Source of the DNA: an uncultured Poribacteria bacterium
GTDB taxonomy: Bacteria > Poribacteria > WGA-4E > WGA-3G
Length of the DNA stretch: 64,000 nucleotides
Assembly: GCA_951813545.1 (NCBI GenBank)
Contig: OX638352.1
Span: forward strand, 1,426,001-1,490,000
Reading direction: 5' to 3'
Shown: positions 34,997 through 43,198 of the stretch, piece after piece
How the letters are laid out: each line of letters starts with the position of its first letter
How positions within the stretch are numbered: the first letter of the stretch is position 1
Notes under the pieces: model-generated
Told to the model about the DNA's origin: nothing
Databases searched by the model: none
The model's input: only the letters and a program-made list of their open reading frames with translations
Program-made: the position numbers and the translations under genes

Positions 34997-35785
34997 CTAC
35001 CGCTTCAAATTACCCCACATCGTTGCCAATTTGCCACGGGCGGAAACAGCAAGCGTATCGTTGACAATTTTCTGGAGTTCAGCTTCAGAAAGCGCATAGT
35101 TGGCTAACATCAGCTCATCAATACGTCCCTGAAAGAAACGGGGGCAACACCCGTTGTTCTCACCGCCGAACCGTAAGGGTTTATCCGCTCTGCTTAGACC
35201 AGGTCCCTTCTGTGCGATAGCCGTGCCATCAGATTCCCCATTGATATAGAACCCGGCTTCCTTCCCGTCCCACACAACGGCAACATGGCTCCACTCCTTC
35301 GCCTTCACCTTGCCATCAGAGATATGATAGCCAGGACTACTGGTCTCGTAGAAATAGTAAGCAAGCTTCCCTTCTCCCGGTTCAATTTGCAGATAGTAGG
35401 TGTTCTTGTAGAAGATGGTGAATTTGTTCTCCTGAGCACCTGCTGGAAGTTCATCAGGGTAAACCCATGCCATCATCGTGATCGCTTCGTCTATATCAAT
35501 CTCCTCGGAGTGTGCAACCTCTATGAAATCAGCTTTGCCAGCCTTGCCAGCCATCTGTACAGCTTTGCCGAGAATACCTTCAGCCCATTTGATATCTCCA
35601 GTAAATTCACCAACCAAGCCAGCAGTTTCCTCCTCGCTCTGTTTCCCGTTACCTTCGTCGAAATGCCAGACATATAGTTGCTTACCGAGTTGTTTCACGT
35701 TGCCCTTTCCACCCGCAGTGTACCCCGCAAAGCAGAACGATAGACTTAGAAAAACGCATAGCATCATCAGAATCTGGGTTCTCAT
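34997..35785 (-). CDS. Exported LamG-domain protein with C-terminal WG tag
   Basis: 262 aa. Signal peptide MRTQILMMLCVFLSLSFCFAG after RBS AAGGAGG. LamG fold: YVWHFDEGNGKQ, KAVQMAGKAGKADFIEV, ITMMAWVYPDE, WSHVAVVWDGKEAGFYINGE, FFQGRIDELMLANYALSEAELQKI. The tail VSARGKLATMWGNLKR ends one residue after the motif. Probably a surface or periplasmic binding protein. Ends in a clear terminator and follows another LamG gene of the same type, separated by palindromic sequences. Confidence 0.85.
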   Translation of the reverse strand: MRTQILMMLCVFLSLSFCFAGYTAGGKGNVKQLGKQLYVWHFDEGNGKQSEEETAGLVGEFTGDIKWAEGILGKAVQMAGKAGKADFIEVAHSEEIDIDEAITMMAWVYPDELPAGAQENKFTIFYKNTYYLQIEPGEGKLAYYFYETSSPGYHISDGKVKAKEWSHVAVVWDGKEAGFYINGESDGTAIAQKGPGLSRADKPLRFGGENNGCCPRFFQGRIDELMLANYALSEAELQKIVNDTLAVSARGKLATMWGNLKR

Positions 35786-35813
35786 CGGTGGTTCCTCCTT
35801 TTAGAATGAACAG

Positions 35814-35867
35814 AAGGGCGGATCAAAACCCGCCCCTTTTGTAGGGGCTGGGTTACCCAGCCCCTAC
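35814..35867. repeat. Two hairpins between LamG genes, one a 27-bp near-perfect palindrome
   Basis: GTAGGGGCTGGGT-T-ACCCAGCCCCTAC at 35841-35867 has 13-bp perfect arms around one base. Just before it GGGCGG...CCGCCC is followed by TTTT on the plus strand. Similar GTAGGGGC-type units occur at 13771-13800. Either could slow transcription from the upstream LamG gene; the pair is more likely repeat-derived. Confidence 0.55.
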
Positions 35868-35923
35868 TTGGCAACAGGCAGGCATTATGGCACTGCCGCT
35901 ATGACAGAGAATATTTATCTACT

Positions 35924-36694
35924 TTACATTTTTAACTTACCCCATGTTGTGGCAAGTTTGTCTTTGGGAGATACAGCAAAGTAAACGCCGTTTTCCATAT
36001 CTTGGTTAATCTCCTCAACAGTGAGGGCGCGGTCATAGATCGCCACCTCATCAACCAAGCCGATCATACCCTTTAGTCCCGTTTGCGCTTTACCGATACG
36101 AAAAACAACCTCAATGCTGTTAATTTTACCCTTCGGTGTCTCGAATTCAACATCCAACTTACCATCAATGTATTGGCGAATCATATCACCATCGTAGGTA
36201 GAAGAGACGTGGTGCCATTGCTCTAATTTGGGCTTAATGGTCTGTTTATTCCGTGAACCTTGCCACCCACCGATGTTAATCCACGTCTCAATCTGTGGGG
36301 CACCGGTAAATTGCGCGCTCCATTGGAGACAATAGCCGCCAACATTCGCCCCGCTCCTGCGTCCCATCAAGTTAGAATCCCCCTGGGATTCTTCAGGGAA
36401 AAACCAAGCTTGAATCGTAAGTTCATCGGTGATGTCAAGTTCAGGGACTGCGTCAACCTCTACAAATTTTTCGGTGTCTTCAAGGTAGACAGCACCACCG
36501 AATTTACCATCTTTCGACCAGACTGCACCTTCAAAAGTGCCTTCAATGTTATTCCCGCTCACGTCTGTAACTTTACCACCCTCGTCTTCGTCAAAGGTGA
36601 AGTACAACATAAGCGCATCATCATCGTTTAACGCCCACGCACTAACACTAAAACTTAAAACAATGATGGAAAGAACTGTGATAATCGGTTTCAT
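35924..36694 (-). CDS. Exported LamG-domain protein with C-terminal WG tag
   Basis: 256 aa. Signal peptide MKPIITVLSIIVLSFSVSAWA, with AGGAG upstream. LamG pattern: LMLYFTFDEDEGGKVTDVSGNNIEGTF, GAVYLEDTEKFVEV, LTIQAWFFPEE, WHHVSSTYDGDMIRQYIDGKL, GLVDEVAIYDRALTVEEINQDMENG. The tail VSPKDKLATTWGKLKM is one of the best matches to the shared motif. Closely similar in layout to the gene at 34997, so the two are likely an old tandem duplication. A family A repeat lies between its RBS and the gene upstream. Confidence 0.85.
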   Translation of the reverse strand: MKPIITVLSIIVLSFSVSAWALNDDDALMLYFTFDEDEGGKVTDVSGNNIEGTFEGAVWSKDGKFGGAVYLEDTEKFVEVDAVPELDITDELTIQAWFFPEESQGDSNLMGRRSGANVGGYCLQWSAQFTGAPQIETWINIGGWQGSRNKQTIKPKLEQWHHVSSTYDGDMIRQYIDGKLDVEFETPKGKINSIEVVFRIGKAQTGLKGMIGLVDEVAIYDRALTVEEINQDMENGVYFAVSPKDKLATTWGKLKM

Positions 36695-36716
36695 AACAGA
36701 GGACTCCTTTTTTTAT

Positions 36717-36840
36717 AGCCGTCAGCCGTCAGCCATCGGCTTTCAGCGGGAATAGCCATCAGCCATCGGAAACCATCAGCAAAGAAAAGAGACGTTTTGT
36801 AATGCTTGCGTCTTTACTGACTGCTGAAAGCCGATAGCCA
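36717..36840. repeat. Palindromic intergenic repeat, family A
   Basis: CAGCCATCGGCTTTCAGC near 36735 and GCTGAAAGCCGATAGCC near 36822 are the arms of an imperfect inverted repeat with inner GACG...CGTC parts. It fills the gap between the ThDP enzyme stop and the LamG start, again next to a translation start. Confidence 0.6.
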
Positions 36841-36841
36841 T

Positions 36842-38476
36842 TTAGAACGTAGAAATCTGAATTTCCTTCGCCGTAATAAATTCAAGGAGGGCGGGAACGC
36901 CTTCCTGCGTTTTTTGGATACCGCGCTGGATCGCTGGAATAATCTGGTCCGGTGTCTCGACACGCTCGCCGTAGCCCCCAAACGCCTTCGCCATGTCAGC
37001 ATAGTGTCCAGAGATGTCTGTACTACGAAATTTTTCGGTAGACACAGGCATAATCGGAATCTCAATTGCCATAGAGAAATTGTTGAATAATACAGAGAGA
37101 ATCGGTATCCTCTCACGCACAGCGGTCTCAAAGTCCATACCGGTAAAACCGATGGCGGCATCACCCCAAACGTTGACACAGAGTGCATCTGGTCTGGCGA
37201 GTTTCGCGCCCATTGCGAGTCCAAGACCGTAGCCGAGCTGCGTCGTTTTGCCCCAACCAATGTAGGTGAGTGGTGCAACAGACTGCCAGAAGGGCGACAT
37301 TTGGTCGCGTGGACTTCCCGCATCGTGTGTAATAATCGTATTTTTGACATCAACAGTATGTAGCAGGTCCCAAATAACGCGGTACGGTGTCATCGGCACT
37401 TCATCAGAAGTGAGTTTCGGTGTCCACTGTCCGAGCCATTCCGATTTAACCGCACCAATTTCTCCAGTGACGGCTGCTCTGCGCGCTTCGGATGCACCAT
37501 CGGAACGGTCGCGGACGGCTTCTACCAATCCATCTAAAATTAAACCCGCATCGCCAACGAGGGCGGTTTCAACGGGAACGTCCTTGTTAATGTCCGCTGG
37601 ATCTAACGTCGCGTGAATAACTCGTTTTCCATCGGGAATCTTGACACCGAAGCCGGTTCGTGTGAAACTGCACCCGATACCGAAAATCAGGTCAGTTTTC
37701 TGGAGATAATGATGCACCGGTTTCGGAATCGCACGCCCACCAGAACCGAGGGCTAATGGATGATCTTCAGGAAACGCGCTTTTACCGCCCAAACTCGTTG
37801 TTACGGGTGCAGCAAGCAGCTCCGCTAATTCTTTCAAAGAAGCCCAAGCTTGGGCGTAATGCACGCCTTGCCCTGCGTAGATAATAGGACACTCGGCATC
37901 AAGCAGTGCCTCTGCAGCGGCTTCAATCGAGGCACTGTCAGGTCCATAGCGCACGGTGGGGACAGGTGTCGGATCAAAGGAGTCAGAAATCTCCTCATTA
38001 AACAGATCCGACGGGAATTCCACAAGTGCGGGGCGGGGTCTACCGTTCCGTACTTGCGTAAAGGCGCGTCGCATCGCTTCCGGGACAGCTTCAGGCATTG
38101 TGACCTGCTCACACGACTTTGTTACGTGCCGATAGTTCAAGGCAGAATTGAAGTTCGGTTGGATTTGCGTTATGTTTCGGGAATAGCCACCCGGCAAAAC
38201 CACAATTGGGGCGGAATCGCCATACGCTTGGGCGACACCACCGAATGCATTTTCGGAACCCGGTCCGCTCTGCATACAGAACACACCGATCTTTTGTCCA
38301 GAGGTAATCCGACTCATCGCATCCGCCATGTGAAGTCCAATACGTTCCTGTCTCACAATAATCGGACGGATGTCTAATTTCGCCGCTGCCTCAATTATAT
38401 GATTAACGGGATACGCAAATAGGTATTCCACGCCTTCTGCTTTAAGGACTTTTGCAACTGCATCAACAACTTTCAT
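36842..38476 (-). CDS. Thiamine diphosphate-dependent enzyme, acetolactate synthase-like
   Basis: 544 aa, three-domain ThDP enzyme. The N-terminal PYR domain has the catalytic Glu in IIVRQERIGLHMADAMSR and CMQSGPGSENAFGGVAQAY; the central domain shows CPIIYAGQGVHYA; the C-terminal PP domain has the Mg-ThDP motif GDAAIGFTGMDFETAVRERIPILSVLFNN. It resembles acetolactate synthase, benzoylformate decarboxylase and glyoxylate carboligase; no regulatory subunit gene is adjacent, so branched-chain amino-acid synthesis is not implied. Predicted to handle a 2-keto acid in the cytosol. Its start is followed upstream by a family B repeat. Confidence 0.87.
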   Translation of the reverse strand: MKVVDAVAKVLKAEGVEYLFAYPVNHIIEAAAKLDIRPIIVRQERIGLHMADAMSRITSGQKIGVFCMQSGPGSENAFGGVAQAYGDSAPIVVLPGGYSRNITQIQPNFNSALNYRHVTKSCEQVTMPEAVPEAMRRAFTQVRNGRPRPALVEFPSDLFNEEISDSFDPTPVPTVRYGPDSASIEAAAEALLDAECPIIYAGQGVHYAQAWASLKELAELLAAPVTTSLGGKSAFPEDHPLALGSGGRAIPKPVHHYLQKTDLIFGIGCSFTRTGFGVKIPDGKRVIHATLDPADINKDVPVETALVGDAGLILDGLVEAVRDRSDGASEARRAAVTGEIGAVKSEWLGQWTPKLTSDEVPMTPYRVIWDLLHTVDVKNTIITHDAGSPRDQMSPFWQSVAPLTYIGWGKTTQLGYGLGLAMGAKLARPDALCVNVWGDAAIGFTGMDFETAVRERIPILSVLFNNFSMAIEIPIMPVSTEKFRSTDISGHYADMAKAFGGYGERVETPDQIIPAIQRGIQKTQEGVPALLEFITAKEIQISTF

Positions 38477-38485
38477 ATTTTAACT

Positions 38486-38544
38486 TTCCTTGCGGTTCGG
38501 TGAGGCAGGTTGATATTTTCAAGTGCCTCTCCGTATATCCGTCC
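38486..38544. repeat. Intergenic repeat, family B (TTGCGGTTCG...CCGTATATCC)
   Basis: It begins CCTTGCGGTTCGGTGAGGC and ends CCGTATATCCGTCC, and lies a few bases upstream of the ThDP gene start. Other copies: 40257-40340, 52999-53094 and 53113-53208. Confidence 0.5.
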
Positions 38545-38593
38545 TCCATTACATTACGGACTCTGTTTTTGGTTTTTCATCGAATAAAAAAAT

Positions 38594-39406
38594 TTATACA
38601 CTGGGACTCGTTGGTTTGCCGGCATCCATCACGAGTGGAAAACTATCGCCTGCCAATTTATCACCATCATTGACAGTGACAAAAGGTTTCATAACATGGT
38701 TCCCGCTGGCATCGTAAAGGGTTTCGTCCGTCATGTAATGCACCGCAATCGCACGACGAGGACTATCACTGGTGTTGTCATGCGACCCGTGCCACGTTAA
38801 GGAGTGATGGTAATGGACATGCCCCTTTGGTACCGGACAGAACTCTACTTCTAATTTGTTATCTTCAAAGCGATCCGGCATAGAATGGATGTCTTTGATG
38901 GAATGCAAGAATGGAATCTGATTGCCCCAATGGTGAGAACCACGGACCATACGCATACACCCATTACTTTCGTCAACATCATCCAACGCAACCCAAGCAC
39001 TTACCTGACTCGTTTTTGGGGTAAGAATGGGCCAATAGGGTGAATCCTGATGCCACATGTTGACCCCACCAACTTTCGGCGGTTTGTATTGGATCTGGTC
39101 GTGCCAGACACGCAACTCTGTCGCCGACATCAGTTGTCCAATCTCTTCCACAATAATTGGATTGTGAACGAGCCGATGATAGGCTGGACTCGCTTCCCAA
39201 ATATTAACGACTTGCCAGACCGGACTTTCCTCTCTGCCCCCGAGATTGACGATATGCACCGGCTGCCGGACATCGGTTTTTTCGTAGTCATCAATCACGC
39301 GCGCCAATTCCGCACGCAGCTCGTCAACCTGTTCATCATTTAAAGCACGGCTTCCGAGAAGAAAACCTTTCTCACGAAATGTGTCAACCTGCGTTTGGTT
39401 GAGCAT
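38594..39406 (-). CDS. Phytanoyl-CoA dioxygenase (PhyH) family protein, tandem copy 2
   Basis: 270 aa. Starts MLNQTQVDTFREKGFLLG. Iron ligands are visible as WHQDSPYWP (HxD) and TWHGSHDNT (distal His), with an Arg for 2-oxoglutarate in SPRRAIAVHYM. Family block VSAWVALDDVDESNGCMRMVRGSHHWG is strong. Cytosolic Fe/2-oxoglutarate oxygenase of unknown substrate. It is a close duplicate of the gene at 39433 (same length, differences scattered and mostly conservative), separated by 26 bases, and both keep all ligands, so both are probably active. Confidence 0.92.
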   Translation of the reverse strand: MLNQTQVDTFREKGFLLGSRALNDEQVDELRAELARVIDDYEKTDVRQPVHIVNLGGREESPVWQVVNIWEASPAYHRLVHNPIIVEEIGQLMSATELRVWHDQIQYKPPKVGGVNMWHQDSPYWPILTPKTSQVSAWVALDDVDESNGCMRMVRGSHHWGNQIPFLHSIKDIHSMPDRFEDNKLEVEFCPVPKGHVHYHHSLTWHGSHDNTSDSPRRAIAVHYMTDETLYDASGNHVMKPFVTVNDGDKLAGDSFPLVMDAGKPTSPSV

Positions 39407-39432
39407 ATCTGTCTCCTATCAATAGAAAATAT

Positions 39433-40245
39433 TTATACACTGGGGTCTGTAGGTACCCCTGCATCCATTACGAGTGGAAAATGGTCGCCTGCCAACTTAT
39501 CACCATTATTGACGGTGACAAAAGGTTTCATGAGGTGATTGCCACCTTCATCATAAAGGGTTTCACTCGTCATATAATGCACCGCAATCGCACGGCGGGG
39601 TCCATTACTGGTGTTGTCATGTGACCCGTGCCATGTTAAAGCGTGATGGTAATGGACATGTCCTTTCGGCACAGGGCAGAGCTCCACTTTCAACGCACTC
39701 TCTTCAAAACGATCCGGCATTGTATGGATGTCTGGGATCTCGCGCAGAAATGGCATCTGACTCCCCCAATGATAGGAGCCGCGAACCATACGCATACATC
39801 CGTTGCTTTCATCAACATCGTCCAACGCAACCCAGGCACTTACCTGACTCGTTTTCGGGGTGAGAATCCCCCACAACGGCGAATCTTGATGCCAACGATT
39901 GACACCACCGACTTTCGGCGGTTTGTACTGGATCTGGTCATGCCACACGCGCAACTCTGTCGCCGACATCAGTTGTCCAATCTCCTCAACAATAGTCGGG
40001 TTGTGAATCAGTCGGTGATAAGCAGGACTTGCCTCCCAAATATTAACGATTTGCCAGACTGGGCTTTCTTCCTTGCCACCGAGATTGGCAATGCGCACCG
40101 GCTGCGGTACATCGGCTTTTTCATAGTCATCAATGACGCGCGCTAATTCCGCACGCAACTCGTCAACCTGTTCGTCACTTAGAACACGGTTTCCGAGAAG
40201 AAAGCCTTTTTTACGGAATGTGTCAACCTGCGTTTGATTGAGCAT
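39433..40245 (-). CDS. Phytanoyl-CoA dioxygenase (PhyH) family protein, tandem copy 1
   Basis: 270 aa. Same start (MLNQTQVDTFRKKGFLLG) and same motifs as the neighbour: RWHQDSPLWG (HxD), TWHGSHDNT and GPRRAIAVHYM. It differs most from the copy at 38594 around residues 170-195 (PFLREIPDIHTMPDRFEESALKVEL), near the substrate-side loops. As the upstream gene on this strand it is probably the first of the transcript. A family B repeat lies directly upstream of the start, and an oxidoreductase gene on the same strand is 142 bases away. Confidence 0.92.
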   Translation of the reverse strand: MLNQTQVDTFRKKGFLLGNRVLSDEQVDELRAELARVIDDYEKADVPQPVRIANLGGKEESPVWQIVNIWEASPAYHRLIHNPTIVEEIGQLMSATELRVWHDQIQYKPPKVGGVNRWHQDSPLWGILTPKTSQVSAWVALDDVDESNGCMRMVRGSYHWGSQMPFLREIPDIHTMPDRFEESALKVELCPVPKGHVHYHHALTWHGSHDNTSNGPRRAIAVHYMTSETLYDEGGNHLMKPFVTVNNGDKLAGDHFPLVMDAGVPTDPSV

Positions 40246-40256
40246 ATTTTTTAATG

Positions 40257-40340
40257 TTCCTTGCGGTTCGTTTAGGCGAGTTATGTAAAGAAAAATCTCT
40301 TACGTATATCCAGCCCGTTAGTTGGGCTTACACCAATTAG
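40257..40340. repeat. Intergenic repeat, family B
   Basis: TTCCTTGCGGTTCGTTTAGGCG at the left and TACGTATATCCAGCCCGTTA with TTGGGCTTACAC at the right match the copies at 52999 and 53113. Lies just upstream of the PhyH start at 40245. Confidence 0.55.
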
Positions 40341-40387
40341 ATAAAAAGGGCGAGGTCTTGTGGTTTCGGACGCTATCATATTTTATT

Positions 40388-41422
40388 TCAGGCACCAGTC
40401 ACCCTATTTTTGAGTTCCACCCACTCCTCATCGCTGAGTTTTGGGGGCCACGCAATCCGTTCGCCGATGAGTGCAGAGCGATACGCCGCCATAATCAAAT
40501 CAAAGCCGAGCAACGCAAATTCCAATCTGTTTCGATGGGGTTGATTTTCGTCATCAAGCCATGTGGCAATCGCTTCCGTAAACGCGCGTTGCCCGAATTT
40601 GTCATCTTCACCGAAGTGGGTTTTCTCAACGAAGTGCTGTGCCATACCGTCAAACTGATAGCCCCATGAACCATTTTCCCGCCACCACATTCTGCCTTTT
40701 GTTCCCCAAAAATCGAGGTTGCACCGTGGATTACTGCCCGGAAAGTCGATGGTTCCAAATGCTGTCCGTGCGGATTCAAAAAAGACGCGCGCACCGTTCT
40801 CAAACGTATAAATCGCCATCAAATCTTCGGGGCATTGCCGGTGTGGAACATCGTAGATTTCAGCACCTTCAACGGCACCCCACACGTGCGTAATCGGAAC
40901 GTCTTTGAGCGCGAAAAGCACAACATCCATCAAATGGGTATCCATATCGGTAATGTCGCCTTCAGTACAGGCGCGGATAAAGTGTATATCACCAAGGCTG
41001 TCATCAGCAAAAAACTCCAGTAACTTCTCAGCAAATGGCAGATACCGCCGTTGATGATTGACAATAATCTTTAGTCCTGTTTTCTCGTGTGCTGCGGCGA
41101 GTGCCTCTGCTTCGCTGGGTCTGAGGGCAAGCGGTTTCTCTATTACCAACGCTTTAACACCTGCTTCGGCGGCAGGTTCTACCCAGATATGTCGTGGTAC
41201 TGTCGGCTCTGTGACAGCGTGGACGATGTCAGGTTTTTCTTTCTCCAACATCTCGACGTAGTCCGTATATCCCGGGACGTTGAGTTCTTCCGCTGCTGTT
41301 TTTAAACGTTCCTCGTCAATTTCGCAGATGGCAATTACCTTCATATTCTCAATACCAGCATAGCATCGGGCATGATGGACACCCCGCCTACCCCCGGCAA
41401 TTGCGGTTCGATACATCGCCAT
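40388..41422 (-). CDS. Gfo/Idh/MocA-family oxidoreductase
   Basis: 344 aa. Variant dinucleotide motif YRTAIAGGRRGVHHARCY, then VIAICEIDEERLKTAAEE, IVHAVTEPTVPRHIWVEPAAEAGVKALVIEKPLALRPSEAEA and IIVNHQRRYLPFAEKL. The substrate domain has GDITDMDTHLMDVVLFALKDVPI. The Rossmann loop GGRRG in place of GxGxxG is seen in some members that bind NADP. Cytosolic. Either Met1 or Met3 may be the start. First gene of a minus-strand run with the two PhyH genes. Confidence 0.88.
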   Translation of the reverse strand: MAMYRTAIAGGRRGVHHARCYAGIENMKVIAICEIDEERLKTAAEELNVPGYTDYVEMLEKEKPDIVHAVTEPTVPRHIWVEPAAEAGVKALVIEKPLALRPSEAEALAAAHEKTGLKIIVNHQRRYLPFAEKLLEFFADDSLGDIHFIRACTEGDITDMDTHLMDVVLFALKDVPITHVWGAVEGAEIYDVPHRQCPEDLMAIYTFENGARVFFESARTAFGTIDFPGSNPRCNLDFWGTKGRMWWRENGSWGYQFDGMAQHFVEKTHFGEDDKFGQRAFTEAIATWLDDENQPHRNRLEFALLGFDLIMAAYRSALIGERIAWPPKLSDEEWVELKNRVTGA

Positions 41423-41805
41423 AATGTGCCTCCTCGTTGAAGCGTGCAGCTTGCAGGTTTCCGAAACTTGCTATTATATTAGCATGCCCACAAATTTGTG
41501 TCAACCGTTTGATTTAGAATTACACAATCCCTCTGTAAGACAACTCTCTGAACCCTGACTCCCTCTTCTGTAAGAGCGATCCCGCGACAGTTTCCGCAGT
41601 GAACACCTGTAGGAAAAGTTTCTAACCGCGCCCTCTTCCATGCCTTGCTTTAATTAACATAATAGAATTTAATAATATCTTATAAGTTAATTAAATCGAT
41701 CACTTCGCCACCCCCTTGCACGGCGACACCTTCACTTTATGAAACCCTTTTTGACTTTAAAACTTACCCCGAACGCGCAATATTTCTCTTTTCCAACGAA
41801 CCCAA

Positions 41806-41831
41806 AATTCTTGCCCTTAAGGGCAAGAATT
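41806..41831. promoter_or_regulatory. Perfect 26-bp palindrome with nearby half-sites (operator candidate)
   Basis: AATTCTTGCCCTT followed by its exact reverse complement. Further half-sites AGGGCAAGA occur in direct orientation at 41911-41919 and 41921-41929, the second followed by ATT as in the palindrome. All lie 50-180 bases upstream of the promoter at 41981. The layout suggests a dimeric regulator. Nothing else is recognised in the 41423-42048 gap. Confidence 0.5.
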
Positions 41832-41980
41832 GCCTTCGCAATACATTGCGATAAAGTTAGTCACTACCTACATTCATCGCCCATTTTTCCAATTTCCACT
41901 TCTCAAAACTAGGGCAAGACAGGGCAAGAATTTGTTTCGCACATAGCAACAGATAATTTTGAATTTAGGTATTTTCTCTA

Positions 41981-42009
41981 TTGTCAAATTCGTGTGCTTG
42001 TGTTACAAT
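41981..42009 (+). promoter_or_regulatory. Sigma-70-type promoter before the dehydratase gene
   Basis: TTGTCA (41981-41986), 17-base spacer, TACAAT (42004-42009) with an extended -10 TG at 42001-42002. Transcription would start near 42016, about 33 bases before the ATG at 42049, which has AGGAGG upstream. Confidence 0.7.
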
Positions 42010-42048
42010 ACAACGGATCAAGATAAACGCTTCTCATAGGAGGGCTAT

Positions 42049-43176
42049 ATGAAAATTGATAAAATTGAGTCGTTTTTCATTCGGAACGGCTATGTGATTC
42101 GGATTCATACGGACACGGGGATCAGCGGTGTAGGACAGACCGCTTGCTGGGGCTACCCGGAAGCCGTTGATAGCATCATCAACACTTTTAAGAAACACCT
42201 CATTGGGCAGAATCCACTGAGGATTGAGCACCACTGGCAATACCTCTACCGCATGGGTCCATTTCGCGGGACTGCATTGAGCGGTGCGATCAGTGCGGTG
42301 GACATCGCATTGTGGGACATCAAAGGCAAACACCTCGGTGTGCCGATCTGGGAACTGTTAGGAGGCAACTGCCGTGATAAAATCCGATTGCATCTCCTCG
42401 GCGGCGGAGGGACCCCAGAAACGATGTTTGAGGCAGCGAAAGCCGCCGTCGAAGAAGGCTTCACGGCACTCAAGTTTGACCCCGTAGTCGGCAATTTCCA
42501 AGATATGGGAGTCGATCGGCTCGTCAAGACCGCCCGCGATCTCGTCGCAGCGGCACGAGAAGGTGGTGGACCGGATCTCGATCTGATTGTTGAGGTGCAT
42601 CGGAAACTGACACCGATGAACAGCATCCTACTGGAATCTGCTTTGGCACCCTTTAACCTCTATTTCATCGAAGACCCGGTTCAGATAGATACTATCACGA
42701 CGCAAGCACAATTAGCGACGCGGATGACAACCCCTCTCGCTATCGGCGAACGCAATGTAAGCATCTGGGAATTCCGTGAACTCTTAGAGGCAGGCGGGCC
42801 ACAATATGTGCGTCCAGATCTCGGTTTAGCAGGTGGTATAACGCACTGTAAAAAAATCGCAGCGATCGCCGAAGCGTATCACAGCGCAGTCGTTACGCAT
42901 AACTTCCTCGGACCGCTCATTACTGCTGCATCACTTCACTTAGATACGAGTATCCCGAACTTCATCACACAAGAGTATACGAAAGGCGATGAATCCGAAG
43001 ACTTCGCCGTATACAAAGTCGCGTATCAACGAGAGGGTGGTTACATTCCGATTCCCGAAGTTCCGGGTTTGGGCATTGAACTTGACGATAGTTTAATCGA
43101 GCAGAACCCTTACCAACCGATGAACACTGGCACGACACCTCTGCGTGAAGACGGCTCTGTCGCTTACGCGGTGTAA
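42049..43176 (+). CDS. Mandelate racemase/enolase-superfamily protein (sugar-acid dehydratase-like)
   Basis: 375 aa. Begins MKIDKIESFFIRNGYVIRIHTDTGISGVGQ (capping domain). Barrel motifs are AISAVDIALWDIKGKHLGVPIWELLGG, LIVEVHRKLTP, FIEDPVQ, AIGERNVS and VVTHNFLGPLITAA. The ligands at the second and third positions are the usual Glu, but the first is Glu (VEVH) rather than the Asp seen in the paralogue at 20221 (IDVH), so chemistry or metal geometry may differ. Likely a dehydratase or epimerase for a sugar acid. First gene of a plus-strand group behind a clear promoter and operator-like palindrome. Confidence 0.87.
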   Translation: MKIDKIESFFIRNGYVIRIHTDTGISGVGQTACWGYPEAVDSIINTFKKHLIGQNPLRIEHHWQYLYRMGPFRGTALSGAISAVDIALWDIKGKHLGVPIWELLGGNCRDKIRLHLLGGGGTPETMFEAAKAAVEEGFTALKFDPVVGNFQDMGVDRLVKTARDLVAAAREGGGPDLDLIVEVHRKLTPMNSILLESALAPFNLYFIEDPVQIDTITTQAQLATRMTTPLAIGERNVSIWEFRELLEAGGPQYVRPDLGLAGGITHCKKIAAIAEAYHSAVVTHNFLGPLITAASLHLDTSIPNFITQEYTKGDESEDFAVYKVAYQREGGYIPIPEVPGLGIELDDSLIEQNPYQPMNTGTTPLREDGSVAYAV

Positions 43177-43198
43177 CAAGAGGTGGAGGAAATCGAAC

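Noticed and set aside
38594..40245. One of the tandem PhyH genes being a pseudogene
   Set aside because: Both frames are full length and keep the HxD, distal His and 2-oxoglutarate Arg.
41423..41805. Possible small gene in the 626-bp gap before the dehydratase
   Set aside because: No frame of useful length with an RBS; the sequence is AT-rich and only the palindrome and promoter could be supported.
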